DNA of 64,000 bases from Prevotella communis (lineage in GTDB: Bacteria > Bacteroidota > Bacteroidia > Bacteroidales > Bacteroidaceae): contig NZ_CP091792.1 in NCBI RefSeq assembly GCF_022024115.1, positions 3,410,001 through 3,474,000 of the forward strand, in the 5' to 3' direction. Of the stretch, positions 19,362 through 27,706 are shown one piece after another. Under the pieces are notes generated by a model. The model saw only the letters and a program-made list of their open reading frames with translations. It ran no database searches and had not been told where the DNA came from. Numbering within the stretch: position 1 is the stretch's first letter; each line of letters starts with the position of its first letter. A program made the position numbers and the translations under genes.

Positions 19362-19369
19362 TACCTTTG
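19362..19369 (+). promoter_or_regulatory. -7 element directly before the M16 protease start
   Basis: TACCTTTG ends 8 nt before the ATG at 19378, leaving almost no 5' leader if transcription starts at the normal distance. No good TTG is seen 19-20 bp upstream because the heptamer repeat sits there. Confidence 0.6.
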
Positions 19370-19377
19370 CATCGCAA

Positions 19378-20613
19378 ATGACAAGATACAATACGATTAC
19401 ACTGGAAAACGGCTTGCGCATCATCCACCTGCCTTCAGACTCGCAGGTGGTCTATTGCGGCATAGCCGTAAAGGTAGGCACACGCCACGAACTGCCTGGC
19501 GAAGAGGGACTGGCCCACTTCTGCGAGCACCTGTCGTTCAAGGGCACGGAGCATCGCAGCGCCGTACAGATTATCAATGCCATCGAGGGACTGGGTGGCG
19601 AGTTGAACGCCTTCACCAACAAGGAGGACACGGTGTTCTATTGCGCCATCCAGGCACGTCATTTCATGAAGGCGGTCAACGTGCTCTGCGACATCGTGTT
19701 CCACAGCACCTACCCACAGAGCGAGGTTGAGAAGGAGCGCGAGGTGGTATGCGACGAGATAGAAAGCTATGAGGATTCGCCAGCCGAACTTATCTTCGAC
19801 GAGATAGAGAACATCCTGTTCGAAGGTCACCCCTTAGGTCATAATATCCTTGGCACCAGCGAACAGGTACGCCAATATACTAGCGAGGATGCTCGTCGTT
19901 TCACAGCCCGCTATTATCGTCCAGATAACTGTGTATTCTTTGCCAGCGGCAATGTGAACTTTAAGCGCCTCGCAACCTGGCTGCGCGCTAGTTGCAAAGA
20001 TAATACGCATATTTCAGAAAGATCAGAAAATCTTGAGATATTAGAGAAACCGGAAAATCAGCCGGAAAGACTCCTTATCCGCCATCGCGGCACCCACCAG
20101 GCTCATGTCATCATAGGCTCTCGTGCTTATGCCGCAGACGACCAACGCCGTTGGGCACTCTATCTGCTGAATAATATCATTGGAGGTCCAGGCCTCAACT
20201 CACGCCTCAACCTGTCACTCAGAGAACGCAACGGACTGGTATATAGTGTAGAGAGCAGTATGGTATGCTATGGTGACACCGGCTGTTGGTGCACCTATTT
20301 CGGATGCGACCCACACGACGTGAAACGCTGCTGTCGCCTGGTACGTCGCGAACTGGACCGCCTCATCAAGAATCCGCTTAGTACCTCACAACTCCTAAAG
20401 GCCAAACAGCAGTTGCAAGGTCAGCTTGCCATTGCCAGCGACAGCCGCGAACAGTTTGCACTCGACTTCGCCAAAAACTTCCTGCATCAGGGTAAGGAGC
20501 GCGACCTCAGCGACATCATGCAACATATTGATAGTCTCACATCGCAAGACCTGCAACAAGTAGCTCGCGAAATCTTCGACCCAGAACATATCACCACACT
20601 TATCTACGAATAA
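19378..20613 (+). CDS. M16-family zinc peptidase (insulinase/processing-peptidase type)
   Basis: 411 residues with the inverted zinc motif HFCEH at 47-51 followed by LSFKGT, and the distal glutamate near 127 in EREVVCDEIESYED, as in M16 enzymes. A second, inactive M16 half follows (LRERNGLVYSVESSMV). No signal peptide is seen, so a cytoplasmic role is likely, which is usual for the short single-gene M16B type. A stretch at about 208-224 (SERSENLEILEKPENQPER) looks like a non-conserved insertion. The gene is bounded by a bidirectional terminator. Confidence 0.9.
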   Translation: MTRYNTITLENGLRIIHLPSDSQVVYCGIAVKVGTRHELPGEEGLAHFCEHLSFKGTEHRSAVQIINAIEGLGGELNAFTNKEDTVFYCAIQARHFMKAVNVLCDIVFHSTYPQSEVEKEREVVCDEIESYEDSPAELIFDEIENILFEGHPLGHNILGTSEQVRQYTSEDARRFTARYYRPDNCVFFASGNVNFKRLATWLRASCKDNTHISERSENLEILEKPENQPERLLIRHRGTHQAHVIIGSRAYAADDQRRWALYLLNNIIGGPGLNSRLNLSLRERNGLVYSVESSMVCYGDTGCWCTYFGCDPHDVKRCCRLVRRELDRLIKNPLSTSQLLKAKQQLQGQLAIASDSREQFALDFAKNFLHQGKERDLSDIMQHIDSLTSQDLQQVAREIFDPEHITTLIYE

Positions 20614-20632
20614 GAAGGAATAAGACACAAAA

Positions 20633-20657
20633 AAGCCTCAGCAATGTACTGAGGCTT
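20633..20657. terminator. Bidirectional terminator between M16 gene and tRNA
   Basis: AAGCCTCAG (20633-20641) pairs with CTGAGGCTT (20649-20657), loop 7 nt. A run of A on the left gives a T-run on the minus strand, serving the tRNA; the right side is CTTCTTTG for the plus strand. Confidence 0.85.
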
Positions 20658-20662
20658 CTTTG

Positions 20663-20736
20663 TGGACCAGCCAGGGCTTGAACCTGGGACCTCCAGATTA
20701 TGAGTCTGTTGCTCTAACCAACTGAGCTACAAGTCC
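20663..20736 (-). tRNA. tRNA-Met (CAT anticodon)
   Basis: On the minus strand a 74-nt cloverleaf begins GGACTTG, has D arm GCTC/GAGC, anticodon loop CTCATAA, variable loop AGGTC, and T arm CCAGG-TTCAAGC-CCTGG. The discriminator is A and CCA is not encoded. The acceptor stem as read has one T-T mismatch and one wobble. CAT could also be a lysidine-modified Ile tRNA, but the overall form fits elongator Met better. It has its own promoter and terminator. Confidence 0.88.
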
Positions 20737-20760
20737 GAGCAAAATCTTCTTTTGCGGCTG

Positions 20761-20792
20761 CAAAGGTACGAGTTATTCGTGAAATATCCAAA
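20761..20792 (-). promoter_or_regulatory. Promoter of tRNA-Met
   Basis: Minus-strand TTTG (20789-20792), then about 20 bp, then TACCTTTG (20761-20768), a near-perfect consensus promoter 25 bp before the tRNA 5' end. Confidence 0.8.
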
Positions 20793-20828
20793 TTATTTGT
20801 GTAAAAAGACGTAAAACGGCATCTTTTC

Positions 20829-20860
20829 TTTGGTTTTTCGCTCGGTTTGCACTACCTTTG
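20829..20860 (+). promoter_or_regulatory. ribF promoter with almost no leader
   Basis: TTTG at 20829-20832 and TACCTTTG at 20853-20860 are 20 bp apart. The ATG of ribF begins at 20867, only 6 nt after the -7 element, which implies a leaderless or near-leaderless message. Confidence 0.75.
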
Positions 20861-20866
20861 CAAACA

Positions 20867-21799
20867 ATGAAAACAATATTCTTCCCTGACCAGACACTCA
20901 ATGATGACACATACGTTGCCACCATCGGCTTCTTTGACGGTGTGCACCAAGGACATCAGTTCCTGATGGCGCAACTGCGAAAAGAGGCTGCAGAACGTGG
21001 TATGCGGTCTATGGCCATCACCTTTGAGAGTCATCCGCGCCAGGTGGTACAAGGAGGATGGAAACCAGAACTGCTGACGGACCTCCACGAGAAACTGCGC
21101 CTGCTGAAGACCACAGGTATCGACACCGTCGTGGTGCTGCGCTTCAACCGGCAGATGGCCGCTTTCTCTGCCCGCGACTTCATGCAACTGATGTATGAGC
21201 GCATGGGCGTGCGGGTGCTGCTCACAGGCTACGACAACCGTTTTGGTCATGACCGTGCAGAAGGTTTCGAGGACTACCAGTGCTACGGACGCGAACTCGG
21301 CATCGAAGTGCTGTGTGGCGACGCACTGGCTATGGGGAAGCAGAATGTGAGTTCTTCGCGCGTGCGCCAACTGCTGAAAGAAGGCAATGTAGAGGAAGCC
21401 AACTATTGTCTGGGACGTCCCTACAGCCTCGGTGGACTGGTAGTCCACGGCGAACAGATAGGACGCACCATAGGGTTCCCCACGGCTAATCTGCAACCCG
21501 ATGACGACAAGCTCATCCCCATGGATGGCGTCTATGCCGTGATGGTTGATATTGACGACGAGATACGCAAGCAGGGCATCATGAATATCGGCACACGCCC
21601 CACATTCAATGGTACCAACCGTACCCTCGAGACCAACCTCCTGGAACCTATCGGCAATATCTATGGCCATCGCCTGAACATCCATTTCATCGCCCGTCTG
21701 CGTAGCGAACAGCAATTTCCCTCTGCCGATGCCCTGGCCCTCCAGATCCAGAAAGACAAAGAACAAGCAGAACAAATACTTTCAAACTATCATTTTTAA
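20867..21799 (+). CDS. ribF: Bifunctional riboflavin kinase/FAD synthetase
   Basis: 310 residues from ATG 20867. The N-terminal nucleotidyltransferase domain has ATIGFFDGVHQGHQFLM near residue 20 (the HxGH-type site) and SSSRVRQLL near 160; the C-terminal riboflavin kinase domain has GRPYSLGGLVVHGEQIGRT, IGFPTANL and MNIGTRPTF. It converts riboflavin to FMN and FAD in the cytoplasm. An upstream in-frame TTG is rejected because it lies inside the promoter. The CPBP protease gene follows after 9 bp. Confidence 0.95.
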   Translation: MKTIFFPDQTLNDDTYVATIGFFDGVHQGHQFLMAQLRKEAAERGMRSMAITFESHPRQVVQGGWKPELLTDLHEKLRLLKTTGIDTVVVLRFNRQMAAFSARDFMQLMYERMGVRVLLTGYDNRFGHDRAEGFEDYQCYGRELGIEVLCGDALAMGKQNVSSSRVRQLLKEGNVEEANYCLGRPYSLGGLVVHGEQIGRTIGFPTANLQPDDDKLIPMDGVYAVMVDIDDEIRKQGIMNIGTRPTFNGTNRTLETNLLEPIGNIYGHRLNIHFIARLRSEQQFPSADALALQIQKDKEQAEQILSNYHF

Positions 21800-21808
21800 T
21801 CGTAAATT

Positions 21809-22615
21809 ATGAATCTTGAACTTAAAAAACCCCTGACCGCCATTGCCTATATCGTTGCATTCCTGGCTATACAGACTGTAGTACAACTGATAGTACTGGG
21901 TGCAGAGATGGCCATCAAGGGCGATACACCTCAACTTGACGGTATCGGTTTCCTTATCGCCATGGGCAGTTTCTCCGTGATTACCATCGCACTCTTTGCC
22001 TGGCTGAAATGGACCCCACTGAAAAGAACCTTTATCCAGTCGCGCCCCTGGATGACCCTCTTCTGGTGCTTCATCGCCTCCCTGGGTGCCATTATCCCCT
22101 CCGTATACTTTCAGGAACAGATGCCTGAATGGTCAGATAGCATCAAGCAATACATAGAACAGACAGCCCAGACGATGCTCCAGATGATGAACACCCCTGG
22201 TGGCTATGCCGTTATCTGTCTGCTGGCCCCTGTCGCCGAGGAGATGGTGTTCCGTGGTGCTGCGCTTCGAACACTCCTGGAATGGAAGCCCGAGCGCCGC
22301 TGGCTCATGATAACCCTCTCTGCCCTACTCTTTGCCCTGGCCCACATGAATCCAGCCCAGTTTATCCATCCCTTCCTCATCGGTCTGCTCCTTGGCTGGA
22401 TGTACGAGCGCACAGGCAGCATCATCCCAGGCATCATCTACCATTGGGCCAATAATACGGTAGCCTATCTGCTGGCACGCATCTACCAGGATCCCGAGGT
22501 GCGCATCACAGACATTTTCGGTTCCCAGTCGCGCGCCCTGATGGCCGTAGGATTCTCGCTGCTCATCTTCATCCCGGCCATCTACCAGTTGAACCTGTGG
22601 ATGAAGAAGCACTAA
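21809..22615 (+). CDS. CPBP-family intramembrane metalloprotease
   Basis: 268 residues with about seven hydrophobic segments. The CPBP/Abi motifs are clear: EEMVFRG in PVAEEMVFRGAALRTLL, the histidine of LAHMNPAQFIHPFLIG, and IYHWANN near the C-terminus. These form a membrane-embedded glutamate/histidine zinc-type active site. Family members process prenylated or membrane peptides; the target here is unknown. It lies 9 bp after ribF and ends before a bidirectional terminator. Confidence 0.9.
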   Translation: MNLELKKPLTAIAYIVAFLAIQTVVQLIVLGAEMAIKGDTPQLDGIGFLIAMGSFSVITIALFAWLKWTPLKRTFIQSRPWMTLFWCFIASLGAIIPSVYFQEQMPEWSDSIKQYIEQTAQTMLQMMNTPGGYAVICLLAPVAEEMVFRGAALRTLLEWKPERRWLMITLSALLFALAHMNPAQFIHPFLIGLLLGWMYERTGSIIPGIIYHWANNTVAYLLARIYQDPEVRITDIFGSQSRALMAVGFSLLIFIPAIYQLNLWMKKH

Positions 22616-22641
22616 AAGCAAGACATCAGATAACAGCATCA

Positions 22642-22672
22642 AAAAAAGCCATCCTTCGCGGGTGGCTTTTTT
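22642..22672. terminator. Bidirectional terminator between CPBP and anti-sigma-like genes
   Basis: GCCATC (from 22648) pairs with GGTGGC (22661-22666) with one G.T pair, flanked by A-run on the left and T-run on the right, so it can stop transcription from both sides. Confidence 0.85.
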
Positions 22673-22761
22673 ATTATCTTTCGAAGTTTTCTCAACTTCC
22701 AGAAAGCAACGTTTTAATCCTAAAAATGAATGTTTTAATATAGAGAAAGCATAGAAATGTA

Positions 22762-23235
22762 TCACTCCAGATAGCCAGTGGGCTTGTAGAGCGAGTCGCT
22801 CACCAACGAGTCAGAACTATGGTCATATGCCATAGCCGGCTCATTGCCCGTGGCTTCATATTTCAGCGCATAGTCCGACTGGTCGGTCCATACCTTATCC
22901 TCTTTAAACGACTGGTTCAGCGCCGTAGTCAGCGTGATGAGGATAGCCACTACGGCGGCAGCACGCATCAGCGGACGGAAGCGCTCTGACAGCGAGATGG
23001 TGCGCGCCTTCACCTGAGGCTTCTCTTCAATCATCTGCAACATTCGCTCGTCGAAGTCATCGCCCAGCATCTCGTCCTGTTCGAACGAAGTGAAGAGCTC
23101 GCGATAGGCACGCAGGTTCTCTGGCAACTCCTCCTCGCTCTGCTCGAAGAAAGCCTTCAGAATCTGCTCCTCCTTCAAGGTCGTCTCGGCCTCGAAGTAG
23201 CGGTCCATTAACTGTTCGATGTACTTATAATCCAT
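22762..23235 (-). CDS. Single-pass membrane protein, probable anti-sigma partner
   Basis: 157 residues. The N-terminal cytoplasmic part (about 1-85) is acidic and helical, followed by one transmembrane segment (RAAAVVAILITLTTALNQ, about 90-108) and a short periplasmic tail. The start overlaps the end of the ECF sigma gene by 11 bp. An anti-sigma or regulatory role is inferred from this coupling and topology; no zinc-binding ZAS motif (HxxxCxxC) is present, so it would be a different type. Confidence 0.6.
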   Translation of the reverse strand: MDYKYIEQLMDRYFEAETTLKEEQILKAFFEQSEEELPENLRAYRELFTSFEQDEMLGDDFDERMLQMIEEKPQVKARTISLSERFRPLMRAAAVVAILITLTTALNQSFKEDKVWTDQSDYALKYEATGNEPAMAYDHSSDSLVSDSLYKPTGYLE

Positions 23236-23743
23236 ATTGTTCTTGTTTCAAAAATTCTTGTTTAATTGTTTGTCGCGCCCTGAAGATGTTCACCTTCACC
23301 TGTTGCTCAGTGATATTCATCACGGCGGCAATCTCCTTATACGACTTTCCTTCGACATCTCGCAACTGCATGCAGGTGCGCTGTTTCTCAGGCAACCGGT
23401 TCATCAGACCCCTTACGCGCTCCACTCTGTCGCGCTGCATAACCTGCTCTTCAGGTGTTCTGACGTTAGAGGGATGTGTGCTCACGCTGTCTTCATCTTC
23501 CAGCGACACGTTCTGGTTCTCCATCCTTTTTTGGTGGTCCAGTGCCACGTTGCGGCATATCGTCATACAGAAGGCCTCCATCGACTCTATCTGTGCCCAC
23601 TGCTCACGGCGGTTCCAGACTTTCATCATTGTTTCCTGCACCACGTCCTCAGCATCGTCTCTGTTGAGAGTGATACGAAGAGCCATGCGGAAGAGTTCAT
23701 TCTTCAGCGGCAACACGTCGGTGCGAAAACTGATTTCTTTCAT
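23225..23743 (-). CDS. ECF-type RNA polymerase sigma factor
   Basis: 172 residues. Region 2 is seen in NRDDAEDVVQETMMKVWNRR, and region 4 in LPEKQRTCMQLRDVEGKSY followed by KEIAAVMNITEQQVKVNIFRAR, the helix-turn-helix that reads the -35 region. Typical length for an ECF group IV sigma. The downstream overlapping gene encodes a membrane protein that may control it. The regulon is unknown; the divergently transcribed zeta-like gene is one candidate by position only. Confidence 0.92.
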   Translation of the reverse strand: MKEISFRTDVLPLKNELFRMALRITLNRDDAEDVVQETMMKVWNRREQWAQIESMEAFCMTICRNVALDHQKRMENQNVSLEDEDSVSTHPSNVRTPEEQVMQRDRVERVRGLMNRLPEKQRTCMQLRDVEGKSYKEIAAVMNITEQQVKVNIFRARQTIKQEFLKQEQYGL

Positions 23744-23786
23744 CCTCTCTAAATATTAAGACGATTCACTTGATAAAAAGTTACGG

Positions 23787-23794
23787 CAAAGTTA
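23787..23794 (-). promoter_or_regulatory. -7 element of the ECF sigma gene
   Basis: Minus strand TAACTTTG, about 44 nt before the start. No clear -33 TTG at the right spacing. Confidence 0.5.
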
Positions 23795-23857
23795 CAGAAA
23801 AATAGCGAAAAAATAAAATTTTTCCCCATTTAAAGGCTTCGTGAATAAAAAAAATAG

Positions 23858-23865
23858 TATATTTG
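23858..23865 (+). promoter_or_regulatory. -7 element of the exported zeta-like gene
   Basis: TATATTTG ends 14 nt before the ATG at 23880. An in-frame GTG at 23841 lies upstream of this element and so is not the start. Confidence 0.6.
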
Positions 23866-23879
23866 CACAGAAAATAACG

Positions 23880-24776
23880 ATGAACAAGACTAACCTAACG
23901 AAAAAGACTATCACTATGTCATCTCTTTTTAGAATCATCTTTTTAGTACCGCTGATGCTCTGTCAGACAGTTGTATCGGCAGCAGACCAGAAAAGCACCA
24001 TCAACGAGAAAGTCGACTCCGCCAAGTTGGTTCTCACTGGCGATGCCGCTTACCAATGGGTAGCCGAGCATCTCGATTCGCTGACCAATTCCTATCTGAT
24101 GAAAAGCGGTAAGATTCTTGACCCCGACAATGTACGCGAGGAGTTGAAAACGATTGGCTACAATGGACTCAATGTTACCGATTACATCATGGCAAGCCGA
24201 CAGATAGACAGCTTAGTGCTGATAAAACTCCTGACCCGTGCCGAGACAGAAGGCAACAAGACCATCTTCTTCATGATGGGCTCCACAGCAGCAGGCAAGT
24301 CCACTGCCTTGAGAAACAATCCTGGCCTGAAGGAACTAGTCAACAGCGCCGGATTGGTCTACGATGGTGCCTTCATCAGCATCCCATCGTTTGAGACACG
24401 CCTGAAGATGGTTCGGGACCGTGGTTTCAAAGCCAGCATCGTATTTGTGCACAACGACCCCGTGACAGGCTTCACCAACATGATCAACCGCCTTATCAGG
24501 TCCAATCGCGCCATGAGCTACTATTATTATGTCTATTGCTATCCCCGTTTTCAGGGACGTATTGCCTATCTGCAGAAAGAGCATCCCGATGTCACCCTCT
24601 ACTGTCTGGACAACAGCCATAATAAAGGCGGCGTGCGCGTCAGCATAGAAGAGGCCCTGACATGGGACTACGTCATCACCCCTGAGACAGAGCGTGCCCT
24701 CCAGGACATCATGCAGAAGTTCATCGACTCAGGTCAGATGACCCCCGCACAGATCAGAGCCCTGGAAGGTCGCTAG
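23880..24776 (+). CDS. Zeta-toxin-like P-loop kinase with an export signal
   Basis: 298 residues from ATG 23880 (ATG 23916 is also possible). Residues about 14-35 (SSLFRIIFLVPLMLCQTVVS then AAD) form a signal peptide or membrane anchor. A Walker A loop GSTAAGKST occurs at about 134-142, followed by DGAFISIPSFETRLKMVRDRGF and VFVHNDP, matching the zeta-toxin/UDP-GlcNAc-kinase-like fold. No antitoxin-like gene is next to it. A P-loop enzyme outside the cytoplasm would lack ATP, so either the N-terminus is a membrane anchor with cytoplasmic orientation or the function differs. Its stop overlaps the convergent serine hydrolase stop by 4 bp (CTAG). Confidence 0.75.
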   Translation: MNKTNLTKKTITMSSLFRIIFLVPLMLCQTVVSAADQKSTINEKVDSAKLVLTGDAAYQWVAEHLDSLTNSYLMKSGKILDPDNVREELKTIGYNGLNVTDYIMASRQIDSLVLIKLLTRAETEGNKTIFFMMGSTAAGKSTALRNNPGLKELVNSAGLVYDGAFISIPSFETRLKMVRDRGFKASIVFVHNDPVTGFTNMINRLIRSNRAMSYYYYVYCYPRFQGRIAYLQKEHPDVTLYCLDNSHNKGGVRVSIEEALTWDYVITPETERALQDIMQKFIDSGQMTPAQIRALEGR

Positions 24777-25939
24777 AAGCCACTATTGCTCAGTTGTTCA
24801 AAAACATAAGGTATAGAGGCAAACGTATTGTCCTGCTTACCCATTCTCACCATGATAAGACGCTTATAGGGATTCACGTAAAGCACCTGTCCGCGAATGC
24901 CGTGGGCATAATAGCCAGGATACTGCGCCTTGTCGGCCCCTATATTGCTCAGGTTATACCAGTTGAAGTGATAGCCGTCGTTATCCTCCGAGTAATCCGT
25001 GGTCTGCCGTATCCAGTCCTCACCTACGATGCGCTTACCGTTCCATACGCCGCCATTCATATAAAGACGACCTATCTTGGCCAGATCCCTCATCGAGGTT
25101 GAGATGCCGCCAAAGGCATGAGCCACCCCGTGCTTACGACTGTCGATATTGACGACGGCAGGCGACTCCATCTGTAAAGGCTGCCACACCCTCGTGCTGA
25201 GATAGTCCACATAGCGCATGCCTGTAGCCCGCTCTATGACAACCCCAAGAATCTCGGCCGTCATACTCTCATAGCGATGTTCCTTACCAGGCTCACATCT
25301 GAACTTCAGACCGCGGATCTGTTTCATCAGGTTATGGCCGTAGTTCAGTTTCGCCATCGCATTAAGACGTTTCAGGCCCTTCAACTGAAGCGAATAGGTA
25401 TCGTCGAAGTCCAGTCCGCTCCGCATGTCCAACAGGTGTCGGATGGTGAGTTTCTGCCACATAGGGTCTTTCTTCTTGAGTTCAGGCAGATAGTCAGTCA
25501 CCACATCGTCCACACTCTTGATGTAGCCCTCGTACACAGCAATGCCGCACATCAGCGACGTGATAGACTTCGACACAGAGAAGACCGTGCCCAACCTGTC
25601 GATGGTGATGTCGCCCTCATAATGCTCATAGACGATGCTGTCGTCATGGATGATGAGAACACCCTGCGTGTCTGTCTTACCCATCAGGGCCTCCCATAGC
25701 GTCACGTTCTTATAGCGCCTCCCCTGATGAAAGAAGTGCAGGGTATCTATCCATTCTGCCTGTTGTCTGGCATAAGGAAAAGAAAATGTCGATGTTCCGT
25801 TTGCTATGGTATCGTGTACATGATGCTCAAAGCTATAGATATCCGGTCCCGCTTTTCCATCGGCCCTATAACCTCTTATAATAGCACATGACGATAAGAG
25901 AAGGCAGCACACGCATGCCAGCGAAAATTCTTTAAGCAT
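24773..25939 (-). CDS. Serine hydrolase lipoprotein (beta-lactamase/class C type)
   Basis: Start chosen at ATG 25939, which overlaps the preceding gene's stop by 8 bp and gives a lipoprotein signal (MLKEFSLACVCCLLLSSC). The nucleophile motif SxxK is SVSK in FSVSKSITSLMCG, the tyrosine lies in HRYESMTAEIL, and HGIRGQ takes the third-motif position. About 388 residues, normal for the family. Such enzymes cleave peptides, esters or cell-wall amides in the periplasm; substrate unknown. It is the last gene of an operon beginning with an MFS transporter. Confidence 0.85.
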   Translation of the reverse strand: MLKEFSLACVCCLLLSSCAIIRGYRADGKAGPDIYSFEHHVHDTIANGTSTFSFPYARQQAEWIDTLHFFHQGRRYKNVTLWEALMGKTDTQGVLIIHDDSIVYEHYEGDITIDRLGTVFSVSKSITSLMCGIAVYEGYIKSVDDVVTDYLPELKKKDPMWQKLTIRHLLDMRSGLDFDDTYSLQLKGLKRLNAMAKLNYGHNLMKQIRGLKFRCEPGKEHRYESMTAEILGVVIERATGMRYVDYLSTRVWQPLQMESPAVVNIDSRKHGVAHAFGGISTSMRDLAKIGRLYMNGGVWNGKRIVGEDWIRQTTDYSEDNDGYHFNWYNLSNIGADKAQYPGYYAHGIRGQVLYVNPYKRLIMVRMGKQDNTFASIPYVFEQLSNSGF

Positions 25940-26234
25940 TATTCTTACGATATTTCCAAACGAAGTAGAAACACAAACACAAGGCAACCAAAACAACGAT
26001 GATTGTCAGAAGAAGATTATCACTTACCATTCCCACAGTCTCCGTAGGATCGGGAGCAATGTCTGCCAACTGCTGTTTACCTGAAATCACATCAGATGTC
26101 ACAGTAATGGTATCCATTGTTTCAGTAGGAATTACAGAGTAAGGGACTTCAGGTTCGGGTGCAGGAACTGGAGTTTCTGAATGTGAGCGGAACAGGGAGT
26201 CATTTGGGTCAATGATAATGTCTAATAATGTCAT
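25932..26234 (-). CDS. Small Pro/Thr-rich protein with C-terminal membrane anchor
   Basis: 100 residues: a polar Pro/Glu/Thr-rich N-terminal part (SETPVPAPEPEVPYSVIPTE) and one transmembrane helix at about 72-92 (LLTIIVVLVALCLCFYFVW) with a positive tail YRKNNA, predicting a tail-anchored form. No family recognised. It lies between a small membrane protein gene and the serine hydrolase gene, overlapping the latter by 8 bp. Confidence 0.6.
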   Translation of the reverse strand: MTLLDIIIDPNDSLFRSHSETPVPAPEPEVPYSVIPTETMDTITVTSDVISGKQQLADIAPDPTETVGMVSDNLLLTIIVVLVALCLCFYFVWKYRKNNA

Positions 26235-26255
26235 AATACAATAGTTTTAAAGGGT

Positions 26256-26606
26256 TTATATGCTAATAAGTTGATAATACGCCATAAGGAGTTGCACCAA
26301 TAGTCCTGTCAGGAAACTGATGGCATTACACAGGAAACTATAGATGAATGCGCGCGACAAGATACGAATGAAAAGATAGTACCATAATGCTTCTACAGCA
26401 ACCACCAGCAATTCACCCATAACAATCGTCATCACGCTGCTATCAACAAAAACGACGTAAAGATTCAAGGGAATATTTGTGAGAATGTTGATGACAACAG
26501 ACGAGCCCAGCACCAGCCTACGACGTTCGCGTAAGAGCAACAGGACCACGAATTCTATCATAATCGTTGGCACGAGGGCAAGTAATAGCATCGGAAGTAT
26601 CATCAT
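26256..26606 (-). CDS. Small multi-pass membrane protein
   Basis: 116 residues with about four hydrophobic helices (LLLALVPTIMIEFVVLLLL; VVINILTNIPLNLYVVFVD; ELLVVAVEALWYYLFIRIL; NAISFLTGLLVQLLMAYY) and few charged residues. No family recognised. It begins 3 bp after the MFS gene stop, so translation coupling is likely. Confidence 0.65.
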   Translation of the reverse strand: MMILPMLLLALVPTIMIEFVVLLLLRERRRLVLGSSVVINILTNIPLNLYVVFVDSSVMTIVMGELLVVAVEALWYYLFIRILSRAFIYSFLCNAISFLTGLLVQLLMAYYQLISI

Positions 26607-26609
26607 AGG

Positions 26610-27581
26610 CTAAATGAAAGCTAATAAATATCCTGGAATAAGTGCAGCAGCCAGCAATCCGAAGGCCAGTCCTTCGCGCTTAGGCAGCACCACATTGGCC
26701 AGATAAAGGGTGACGGGCATCGTACAGTTGACAGCGAACAAGCCAACAAGAGCTATCACCATCTCCTGACTCCTGAACACCAAGCAGACCAGCACTAAGA
26801 CGATGACCAATGCCAACATCCTGACGATGCCCAGATGATGCGCCAGCCATCCGCCAGCCATCTTTCCCAACATCGAGAGCAATCCTATCAGAAGTACCAT
26901 ACTGCCGGTCCTCGACATCTCACCACTGAACGTCTCTCCCACAAAAGAGCGCAGCATGACCACAAGCATCAGAACCAACAACGACATCCATATGAACAGC
27001 TTACTGAATCGACATTCCGCCTCCTGACTATTGATGGCAGAGATGCCCGCTTTGAGGTCCAGGTGCACGTAAGCCGTTGACAACACACAGATAGTAAGCA
27101 AAACTGTATAGAGTAAAGGCCACGAGAAGAAAACAATGCCAAGGGCCAAGCCAAAAGCTCCCGTTGAGACAAAAGCACCAAGGGCACGCATATCATTACC
27201 CGCCGTAACGGCCACTTGTTTGCCTCCCCACACATGAAACAGCGAGTTTCCCATTCCCAGTAATATGGGCACCACCATCATACCCACAGTTGACAACCTG
27301 AAGCTGACGACAATCGATGTTGCTAAGACTGCCACCGTCAGCAATAGGACAGATGCCAACAGCATCCAGTGACGGCGTTTCATGCAGTCTGCCCACAATC
27401 CCGTCAACGGCTGTGTCAGAAACGCCAATATATTATAGGTAAGAAAGATGCCTACAAGATGCAACGCAGAAAATGATGATGCTATCAGGTAAAGACAGCA
27501 TACGCATAATCCGTCGACCAACAAATGCAGCACGGAACATAACAGGATGGTTGCAAGTGAGAGCGTTCTTAGGCGTTCCAT
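26610..27581 (-). CDS. Major facilitator superfamily transporter
   Basis: 323 residues, shorter than the usual 12-helix MFS protein, with roughly ten to eleven hydrophobic segments. The loop 2-3 motif appears as GLWADCMKRRH, the MFS A-motif equivalent. It heads the operon MFS, two small membrane proteins, serine hydrolase, and has a consensus promoter. Transported compound unknown; the neighbouring lipoprotein hydrolase could produce it (inference). Confidence 0.82.
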   Translation of the reverse strand: MERLRTLSLATILLCSVLHLLVDGLCVCCLYLIASSFSALHLVGIFLTYNILAFLTQPLTGLWADCMKRRHWMLLASVLLLTVAVLATSIVVSFRLSTVGMMVVPILLGMGNSLFHVWGGKQVAVTAGNDMRALGAFVSTGAFGLALGIVFFSWPLLYTVLLTICVLSTAYVHLDLKAGISAINSQEAECRFSKLFIWMSLLVLMLVVMLRSFVGETFSGEMSRTGSMVLLIGLLSMLGKMAGGWLAHHLGIVRMLALVIVLVLVCLVFRSQEMVIALVGLFAVNCTMPVTLYLANVVLPKREGLAFGLLAAALIPGYLLAFI

Positions 27582-27613
27582 ATTACTTTGGCTTTTAATT
27601 GATAATCACGCTG

Positions 27614-27645
27614 CAAAGATAATTCCTAATTTCTTTGTCTCCAAA
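27614..27645 (-). promoter_or_regulatory. Promoter of the MFS operon
   Basis: Minus strand TTTG (27642-27645), about 20 bp, TATCTTTG (27614-27621), followed by a leader of about 30 nt. Confidence 0.78.
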
Positions 27646-27706
27646 TTTTCAGAAAGAAAACAATTAAACAGAAACTAAACAATGAGTAAACAGTCTAGTT
27701 GTTGTA

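Noticed and set aside
20663..20736. tRNA as an integration site of a mobile element
   Set aside because: No integrase, direct repeat of the tRNA end or foreign gene block is adjacent.
20852..21775. 307-codon open frame on the minus strand opposite ribF
   Set aside because: It lies wholly within ribF, has no family features and mirrors codon bias of the real gene.
23880..24776. Classical epsilon-zeta toxin-antitoxin module
   Set aside because: No small antitoxin gene lies next to it and the protein carries an export signal.
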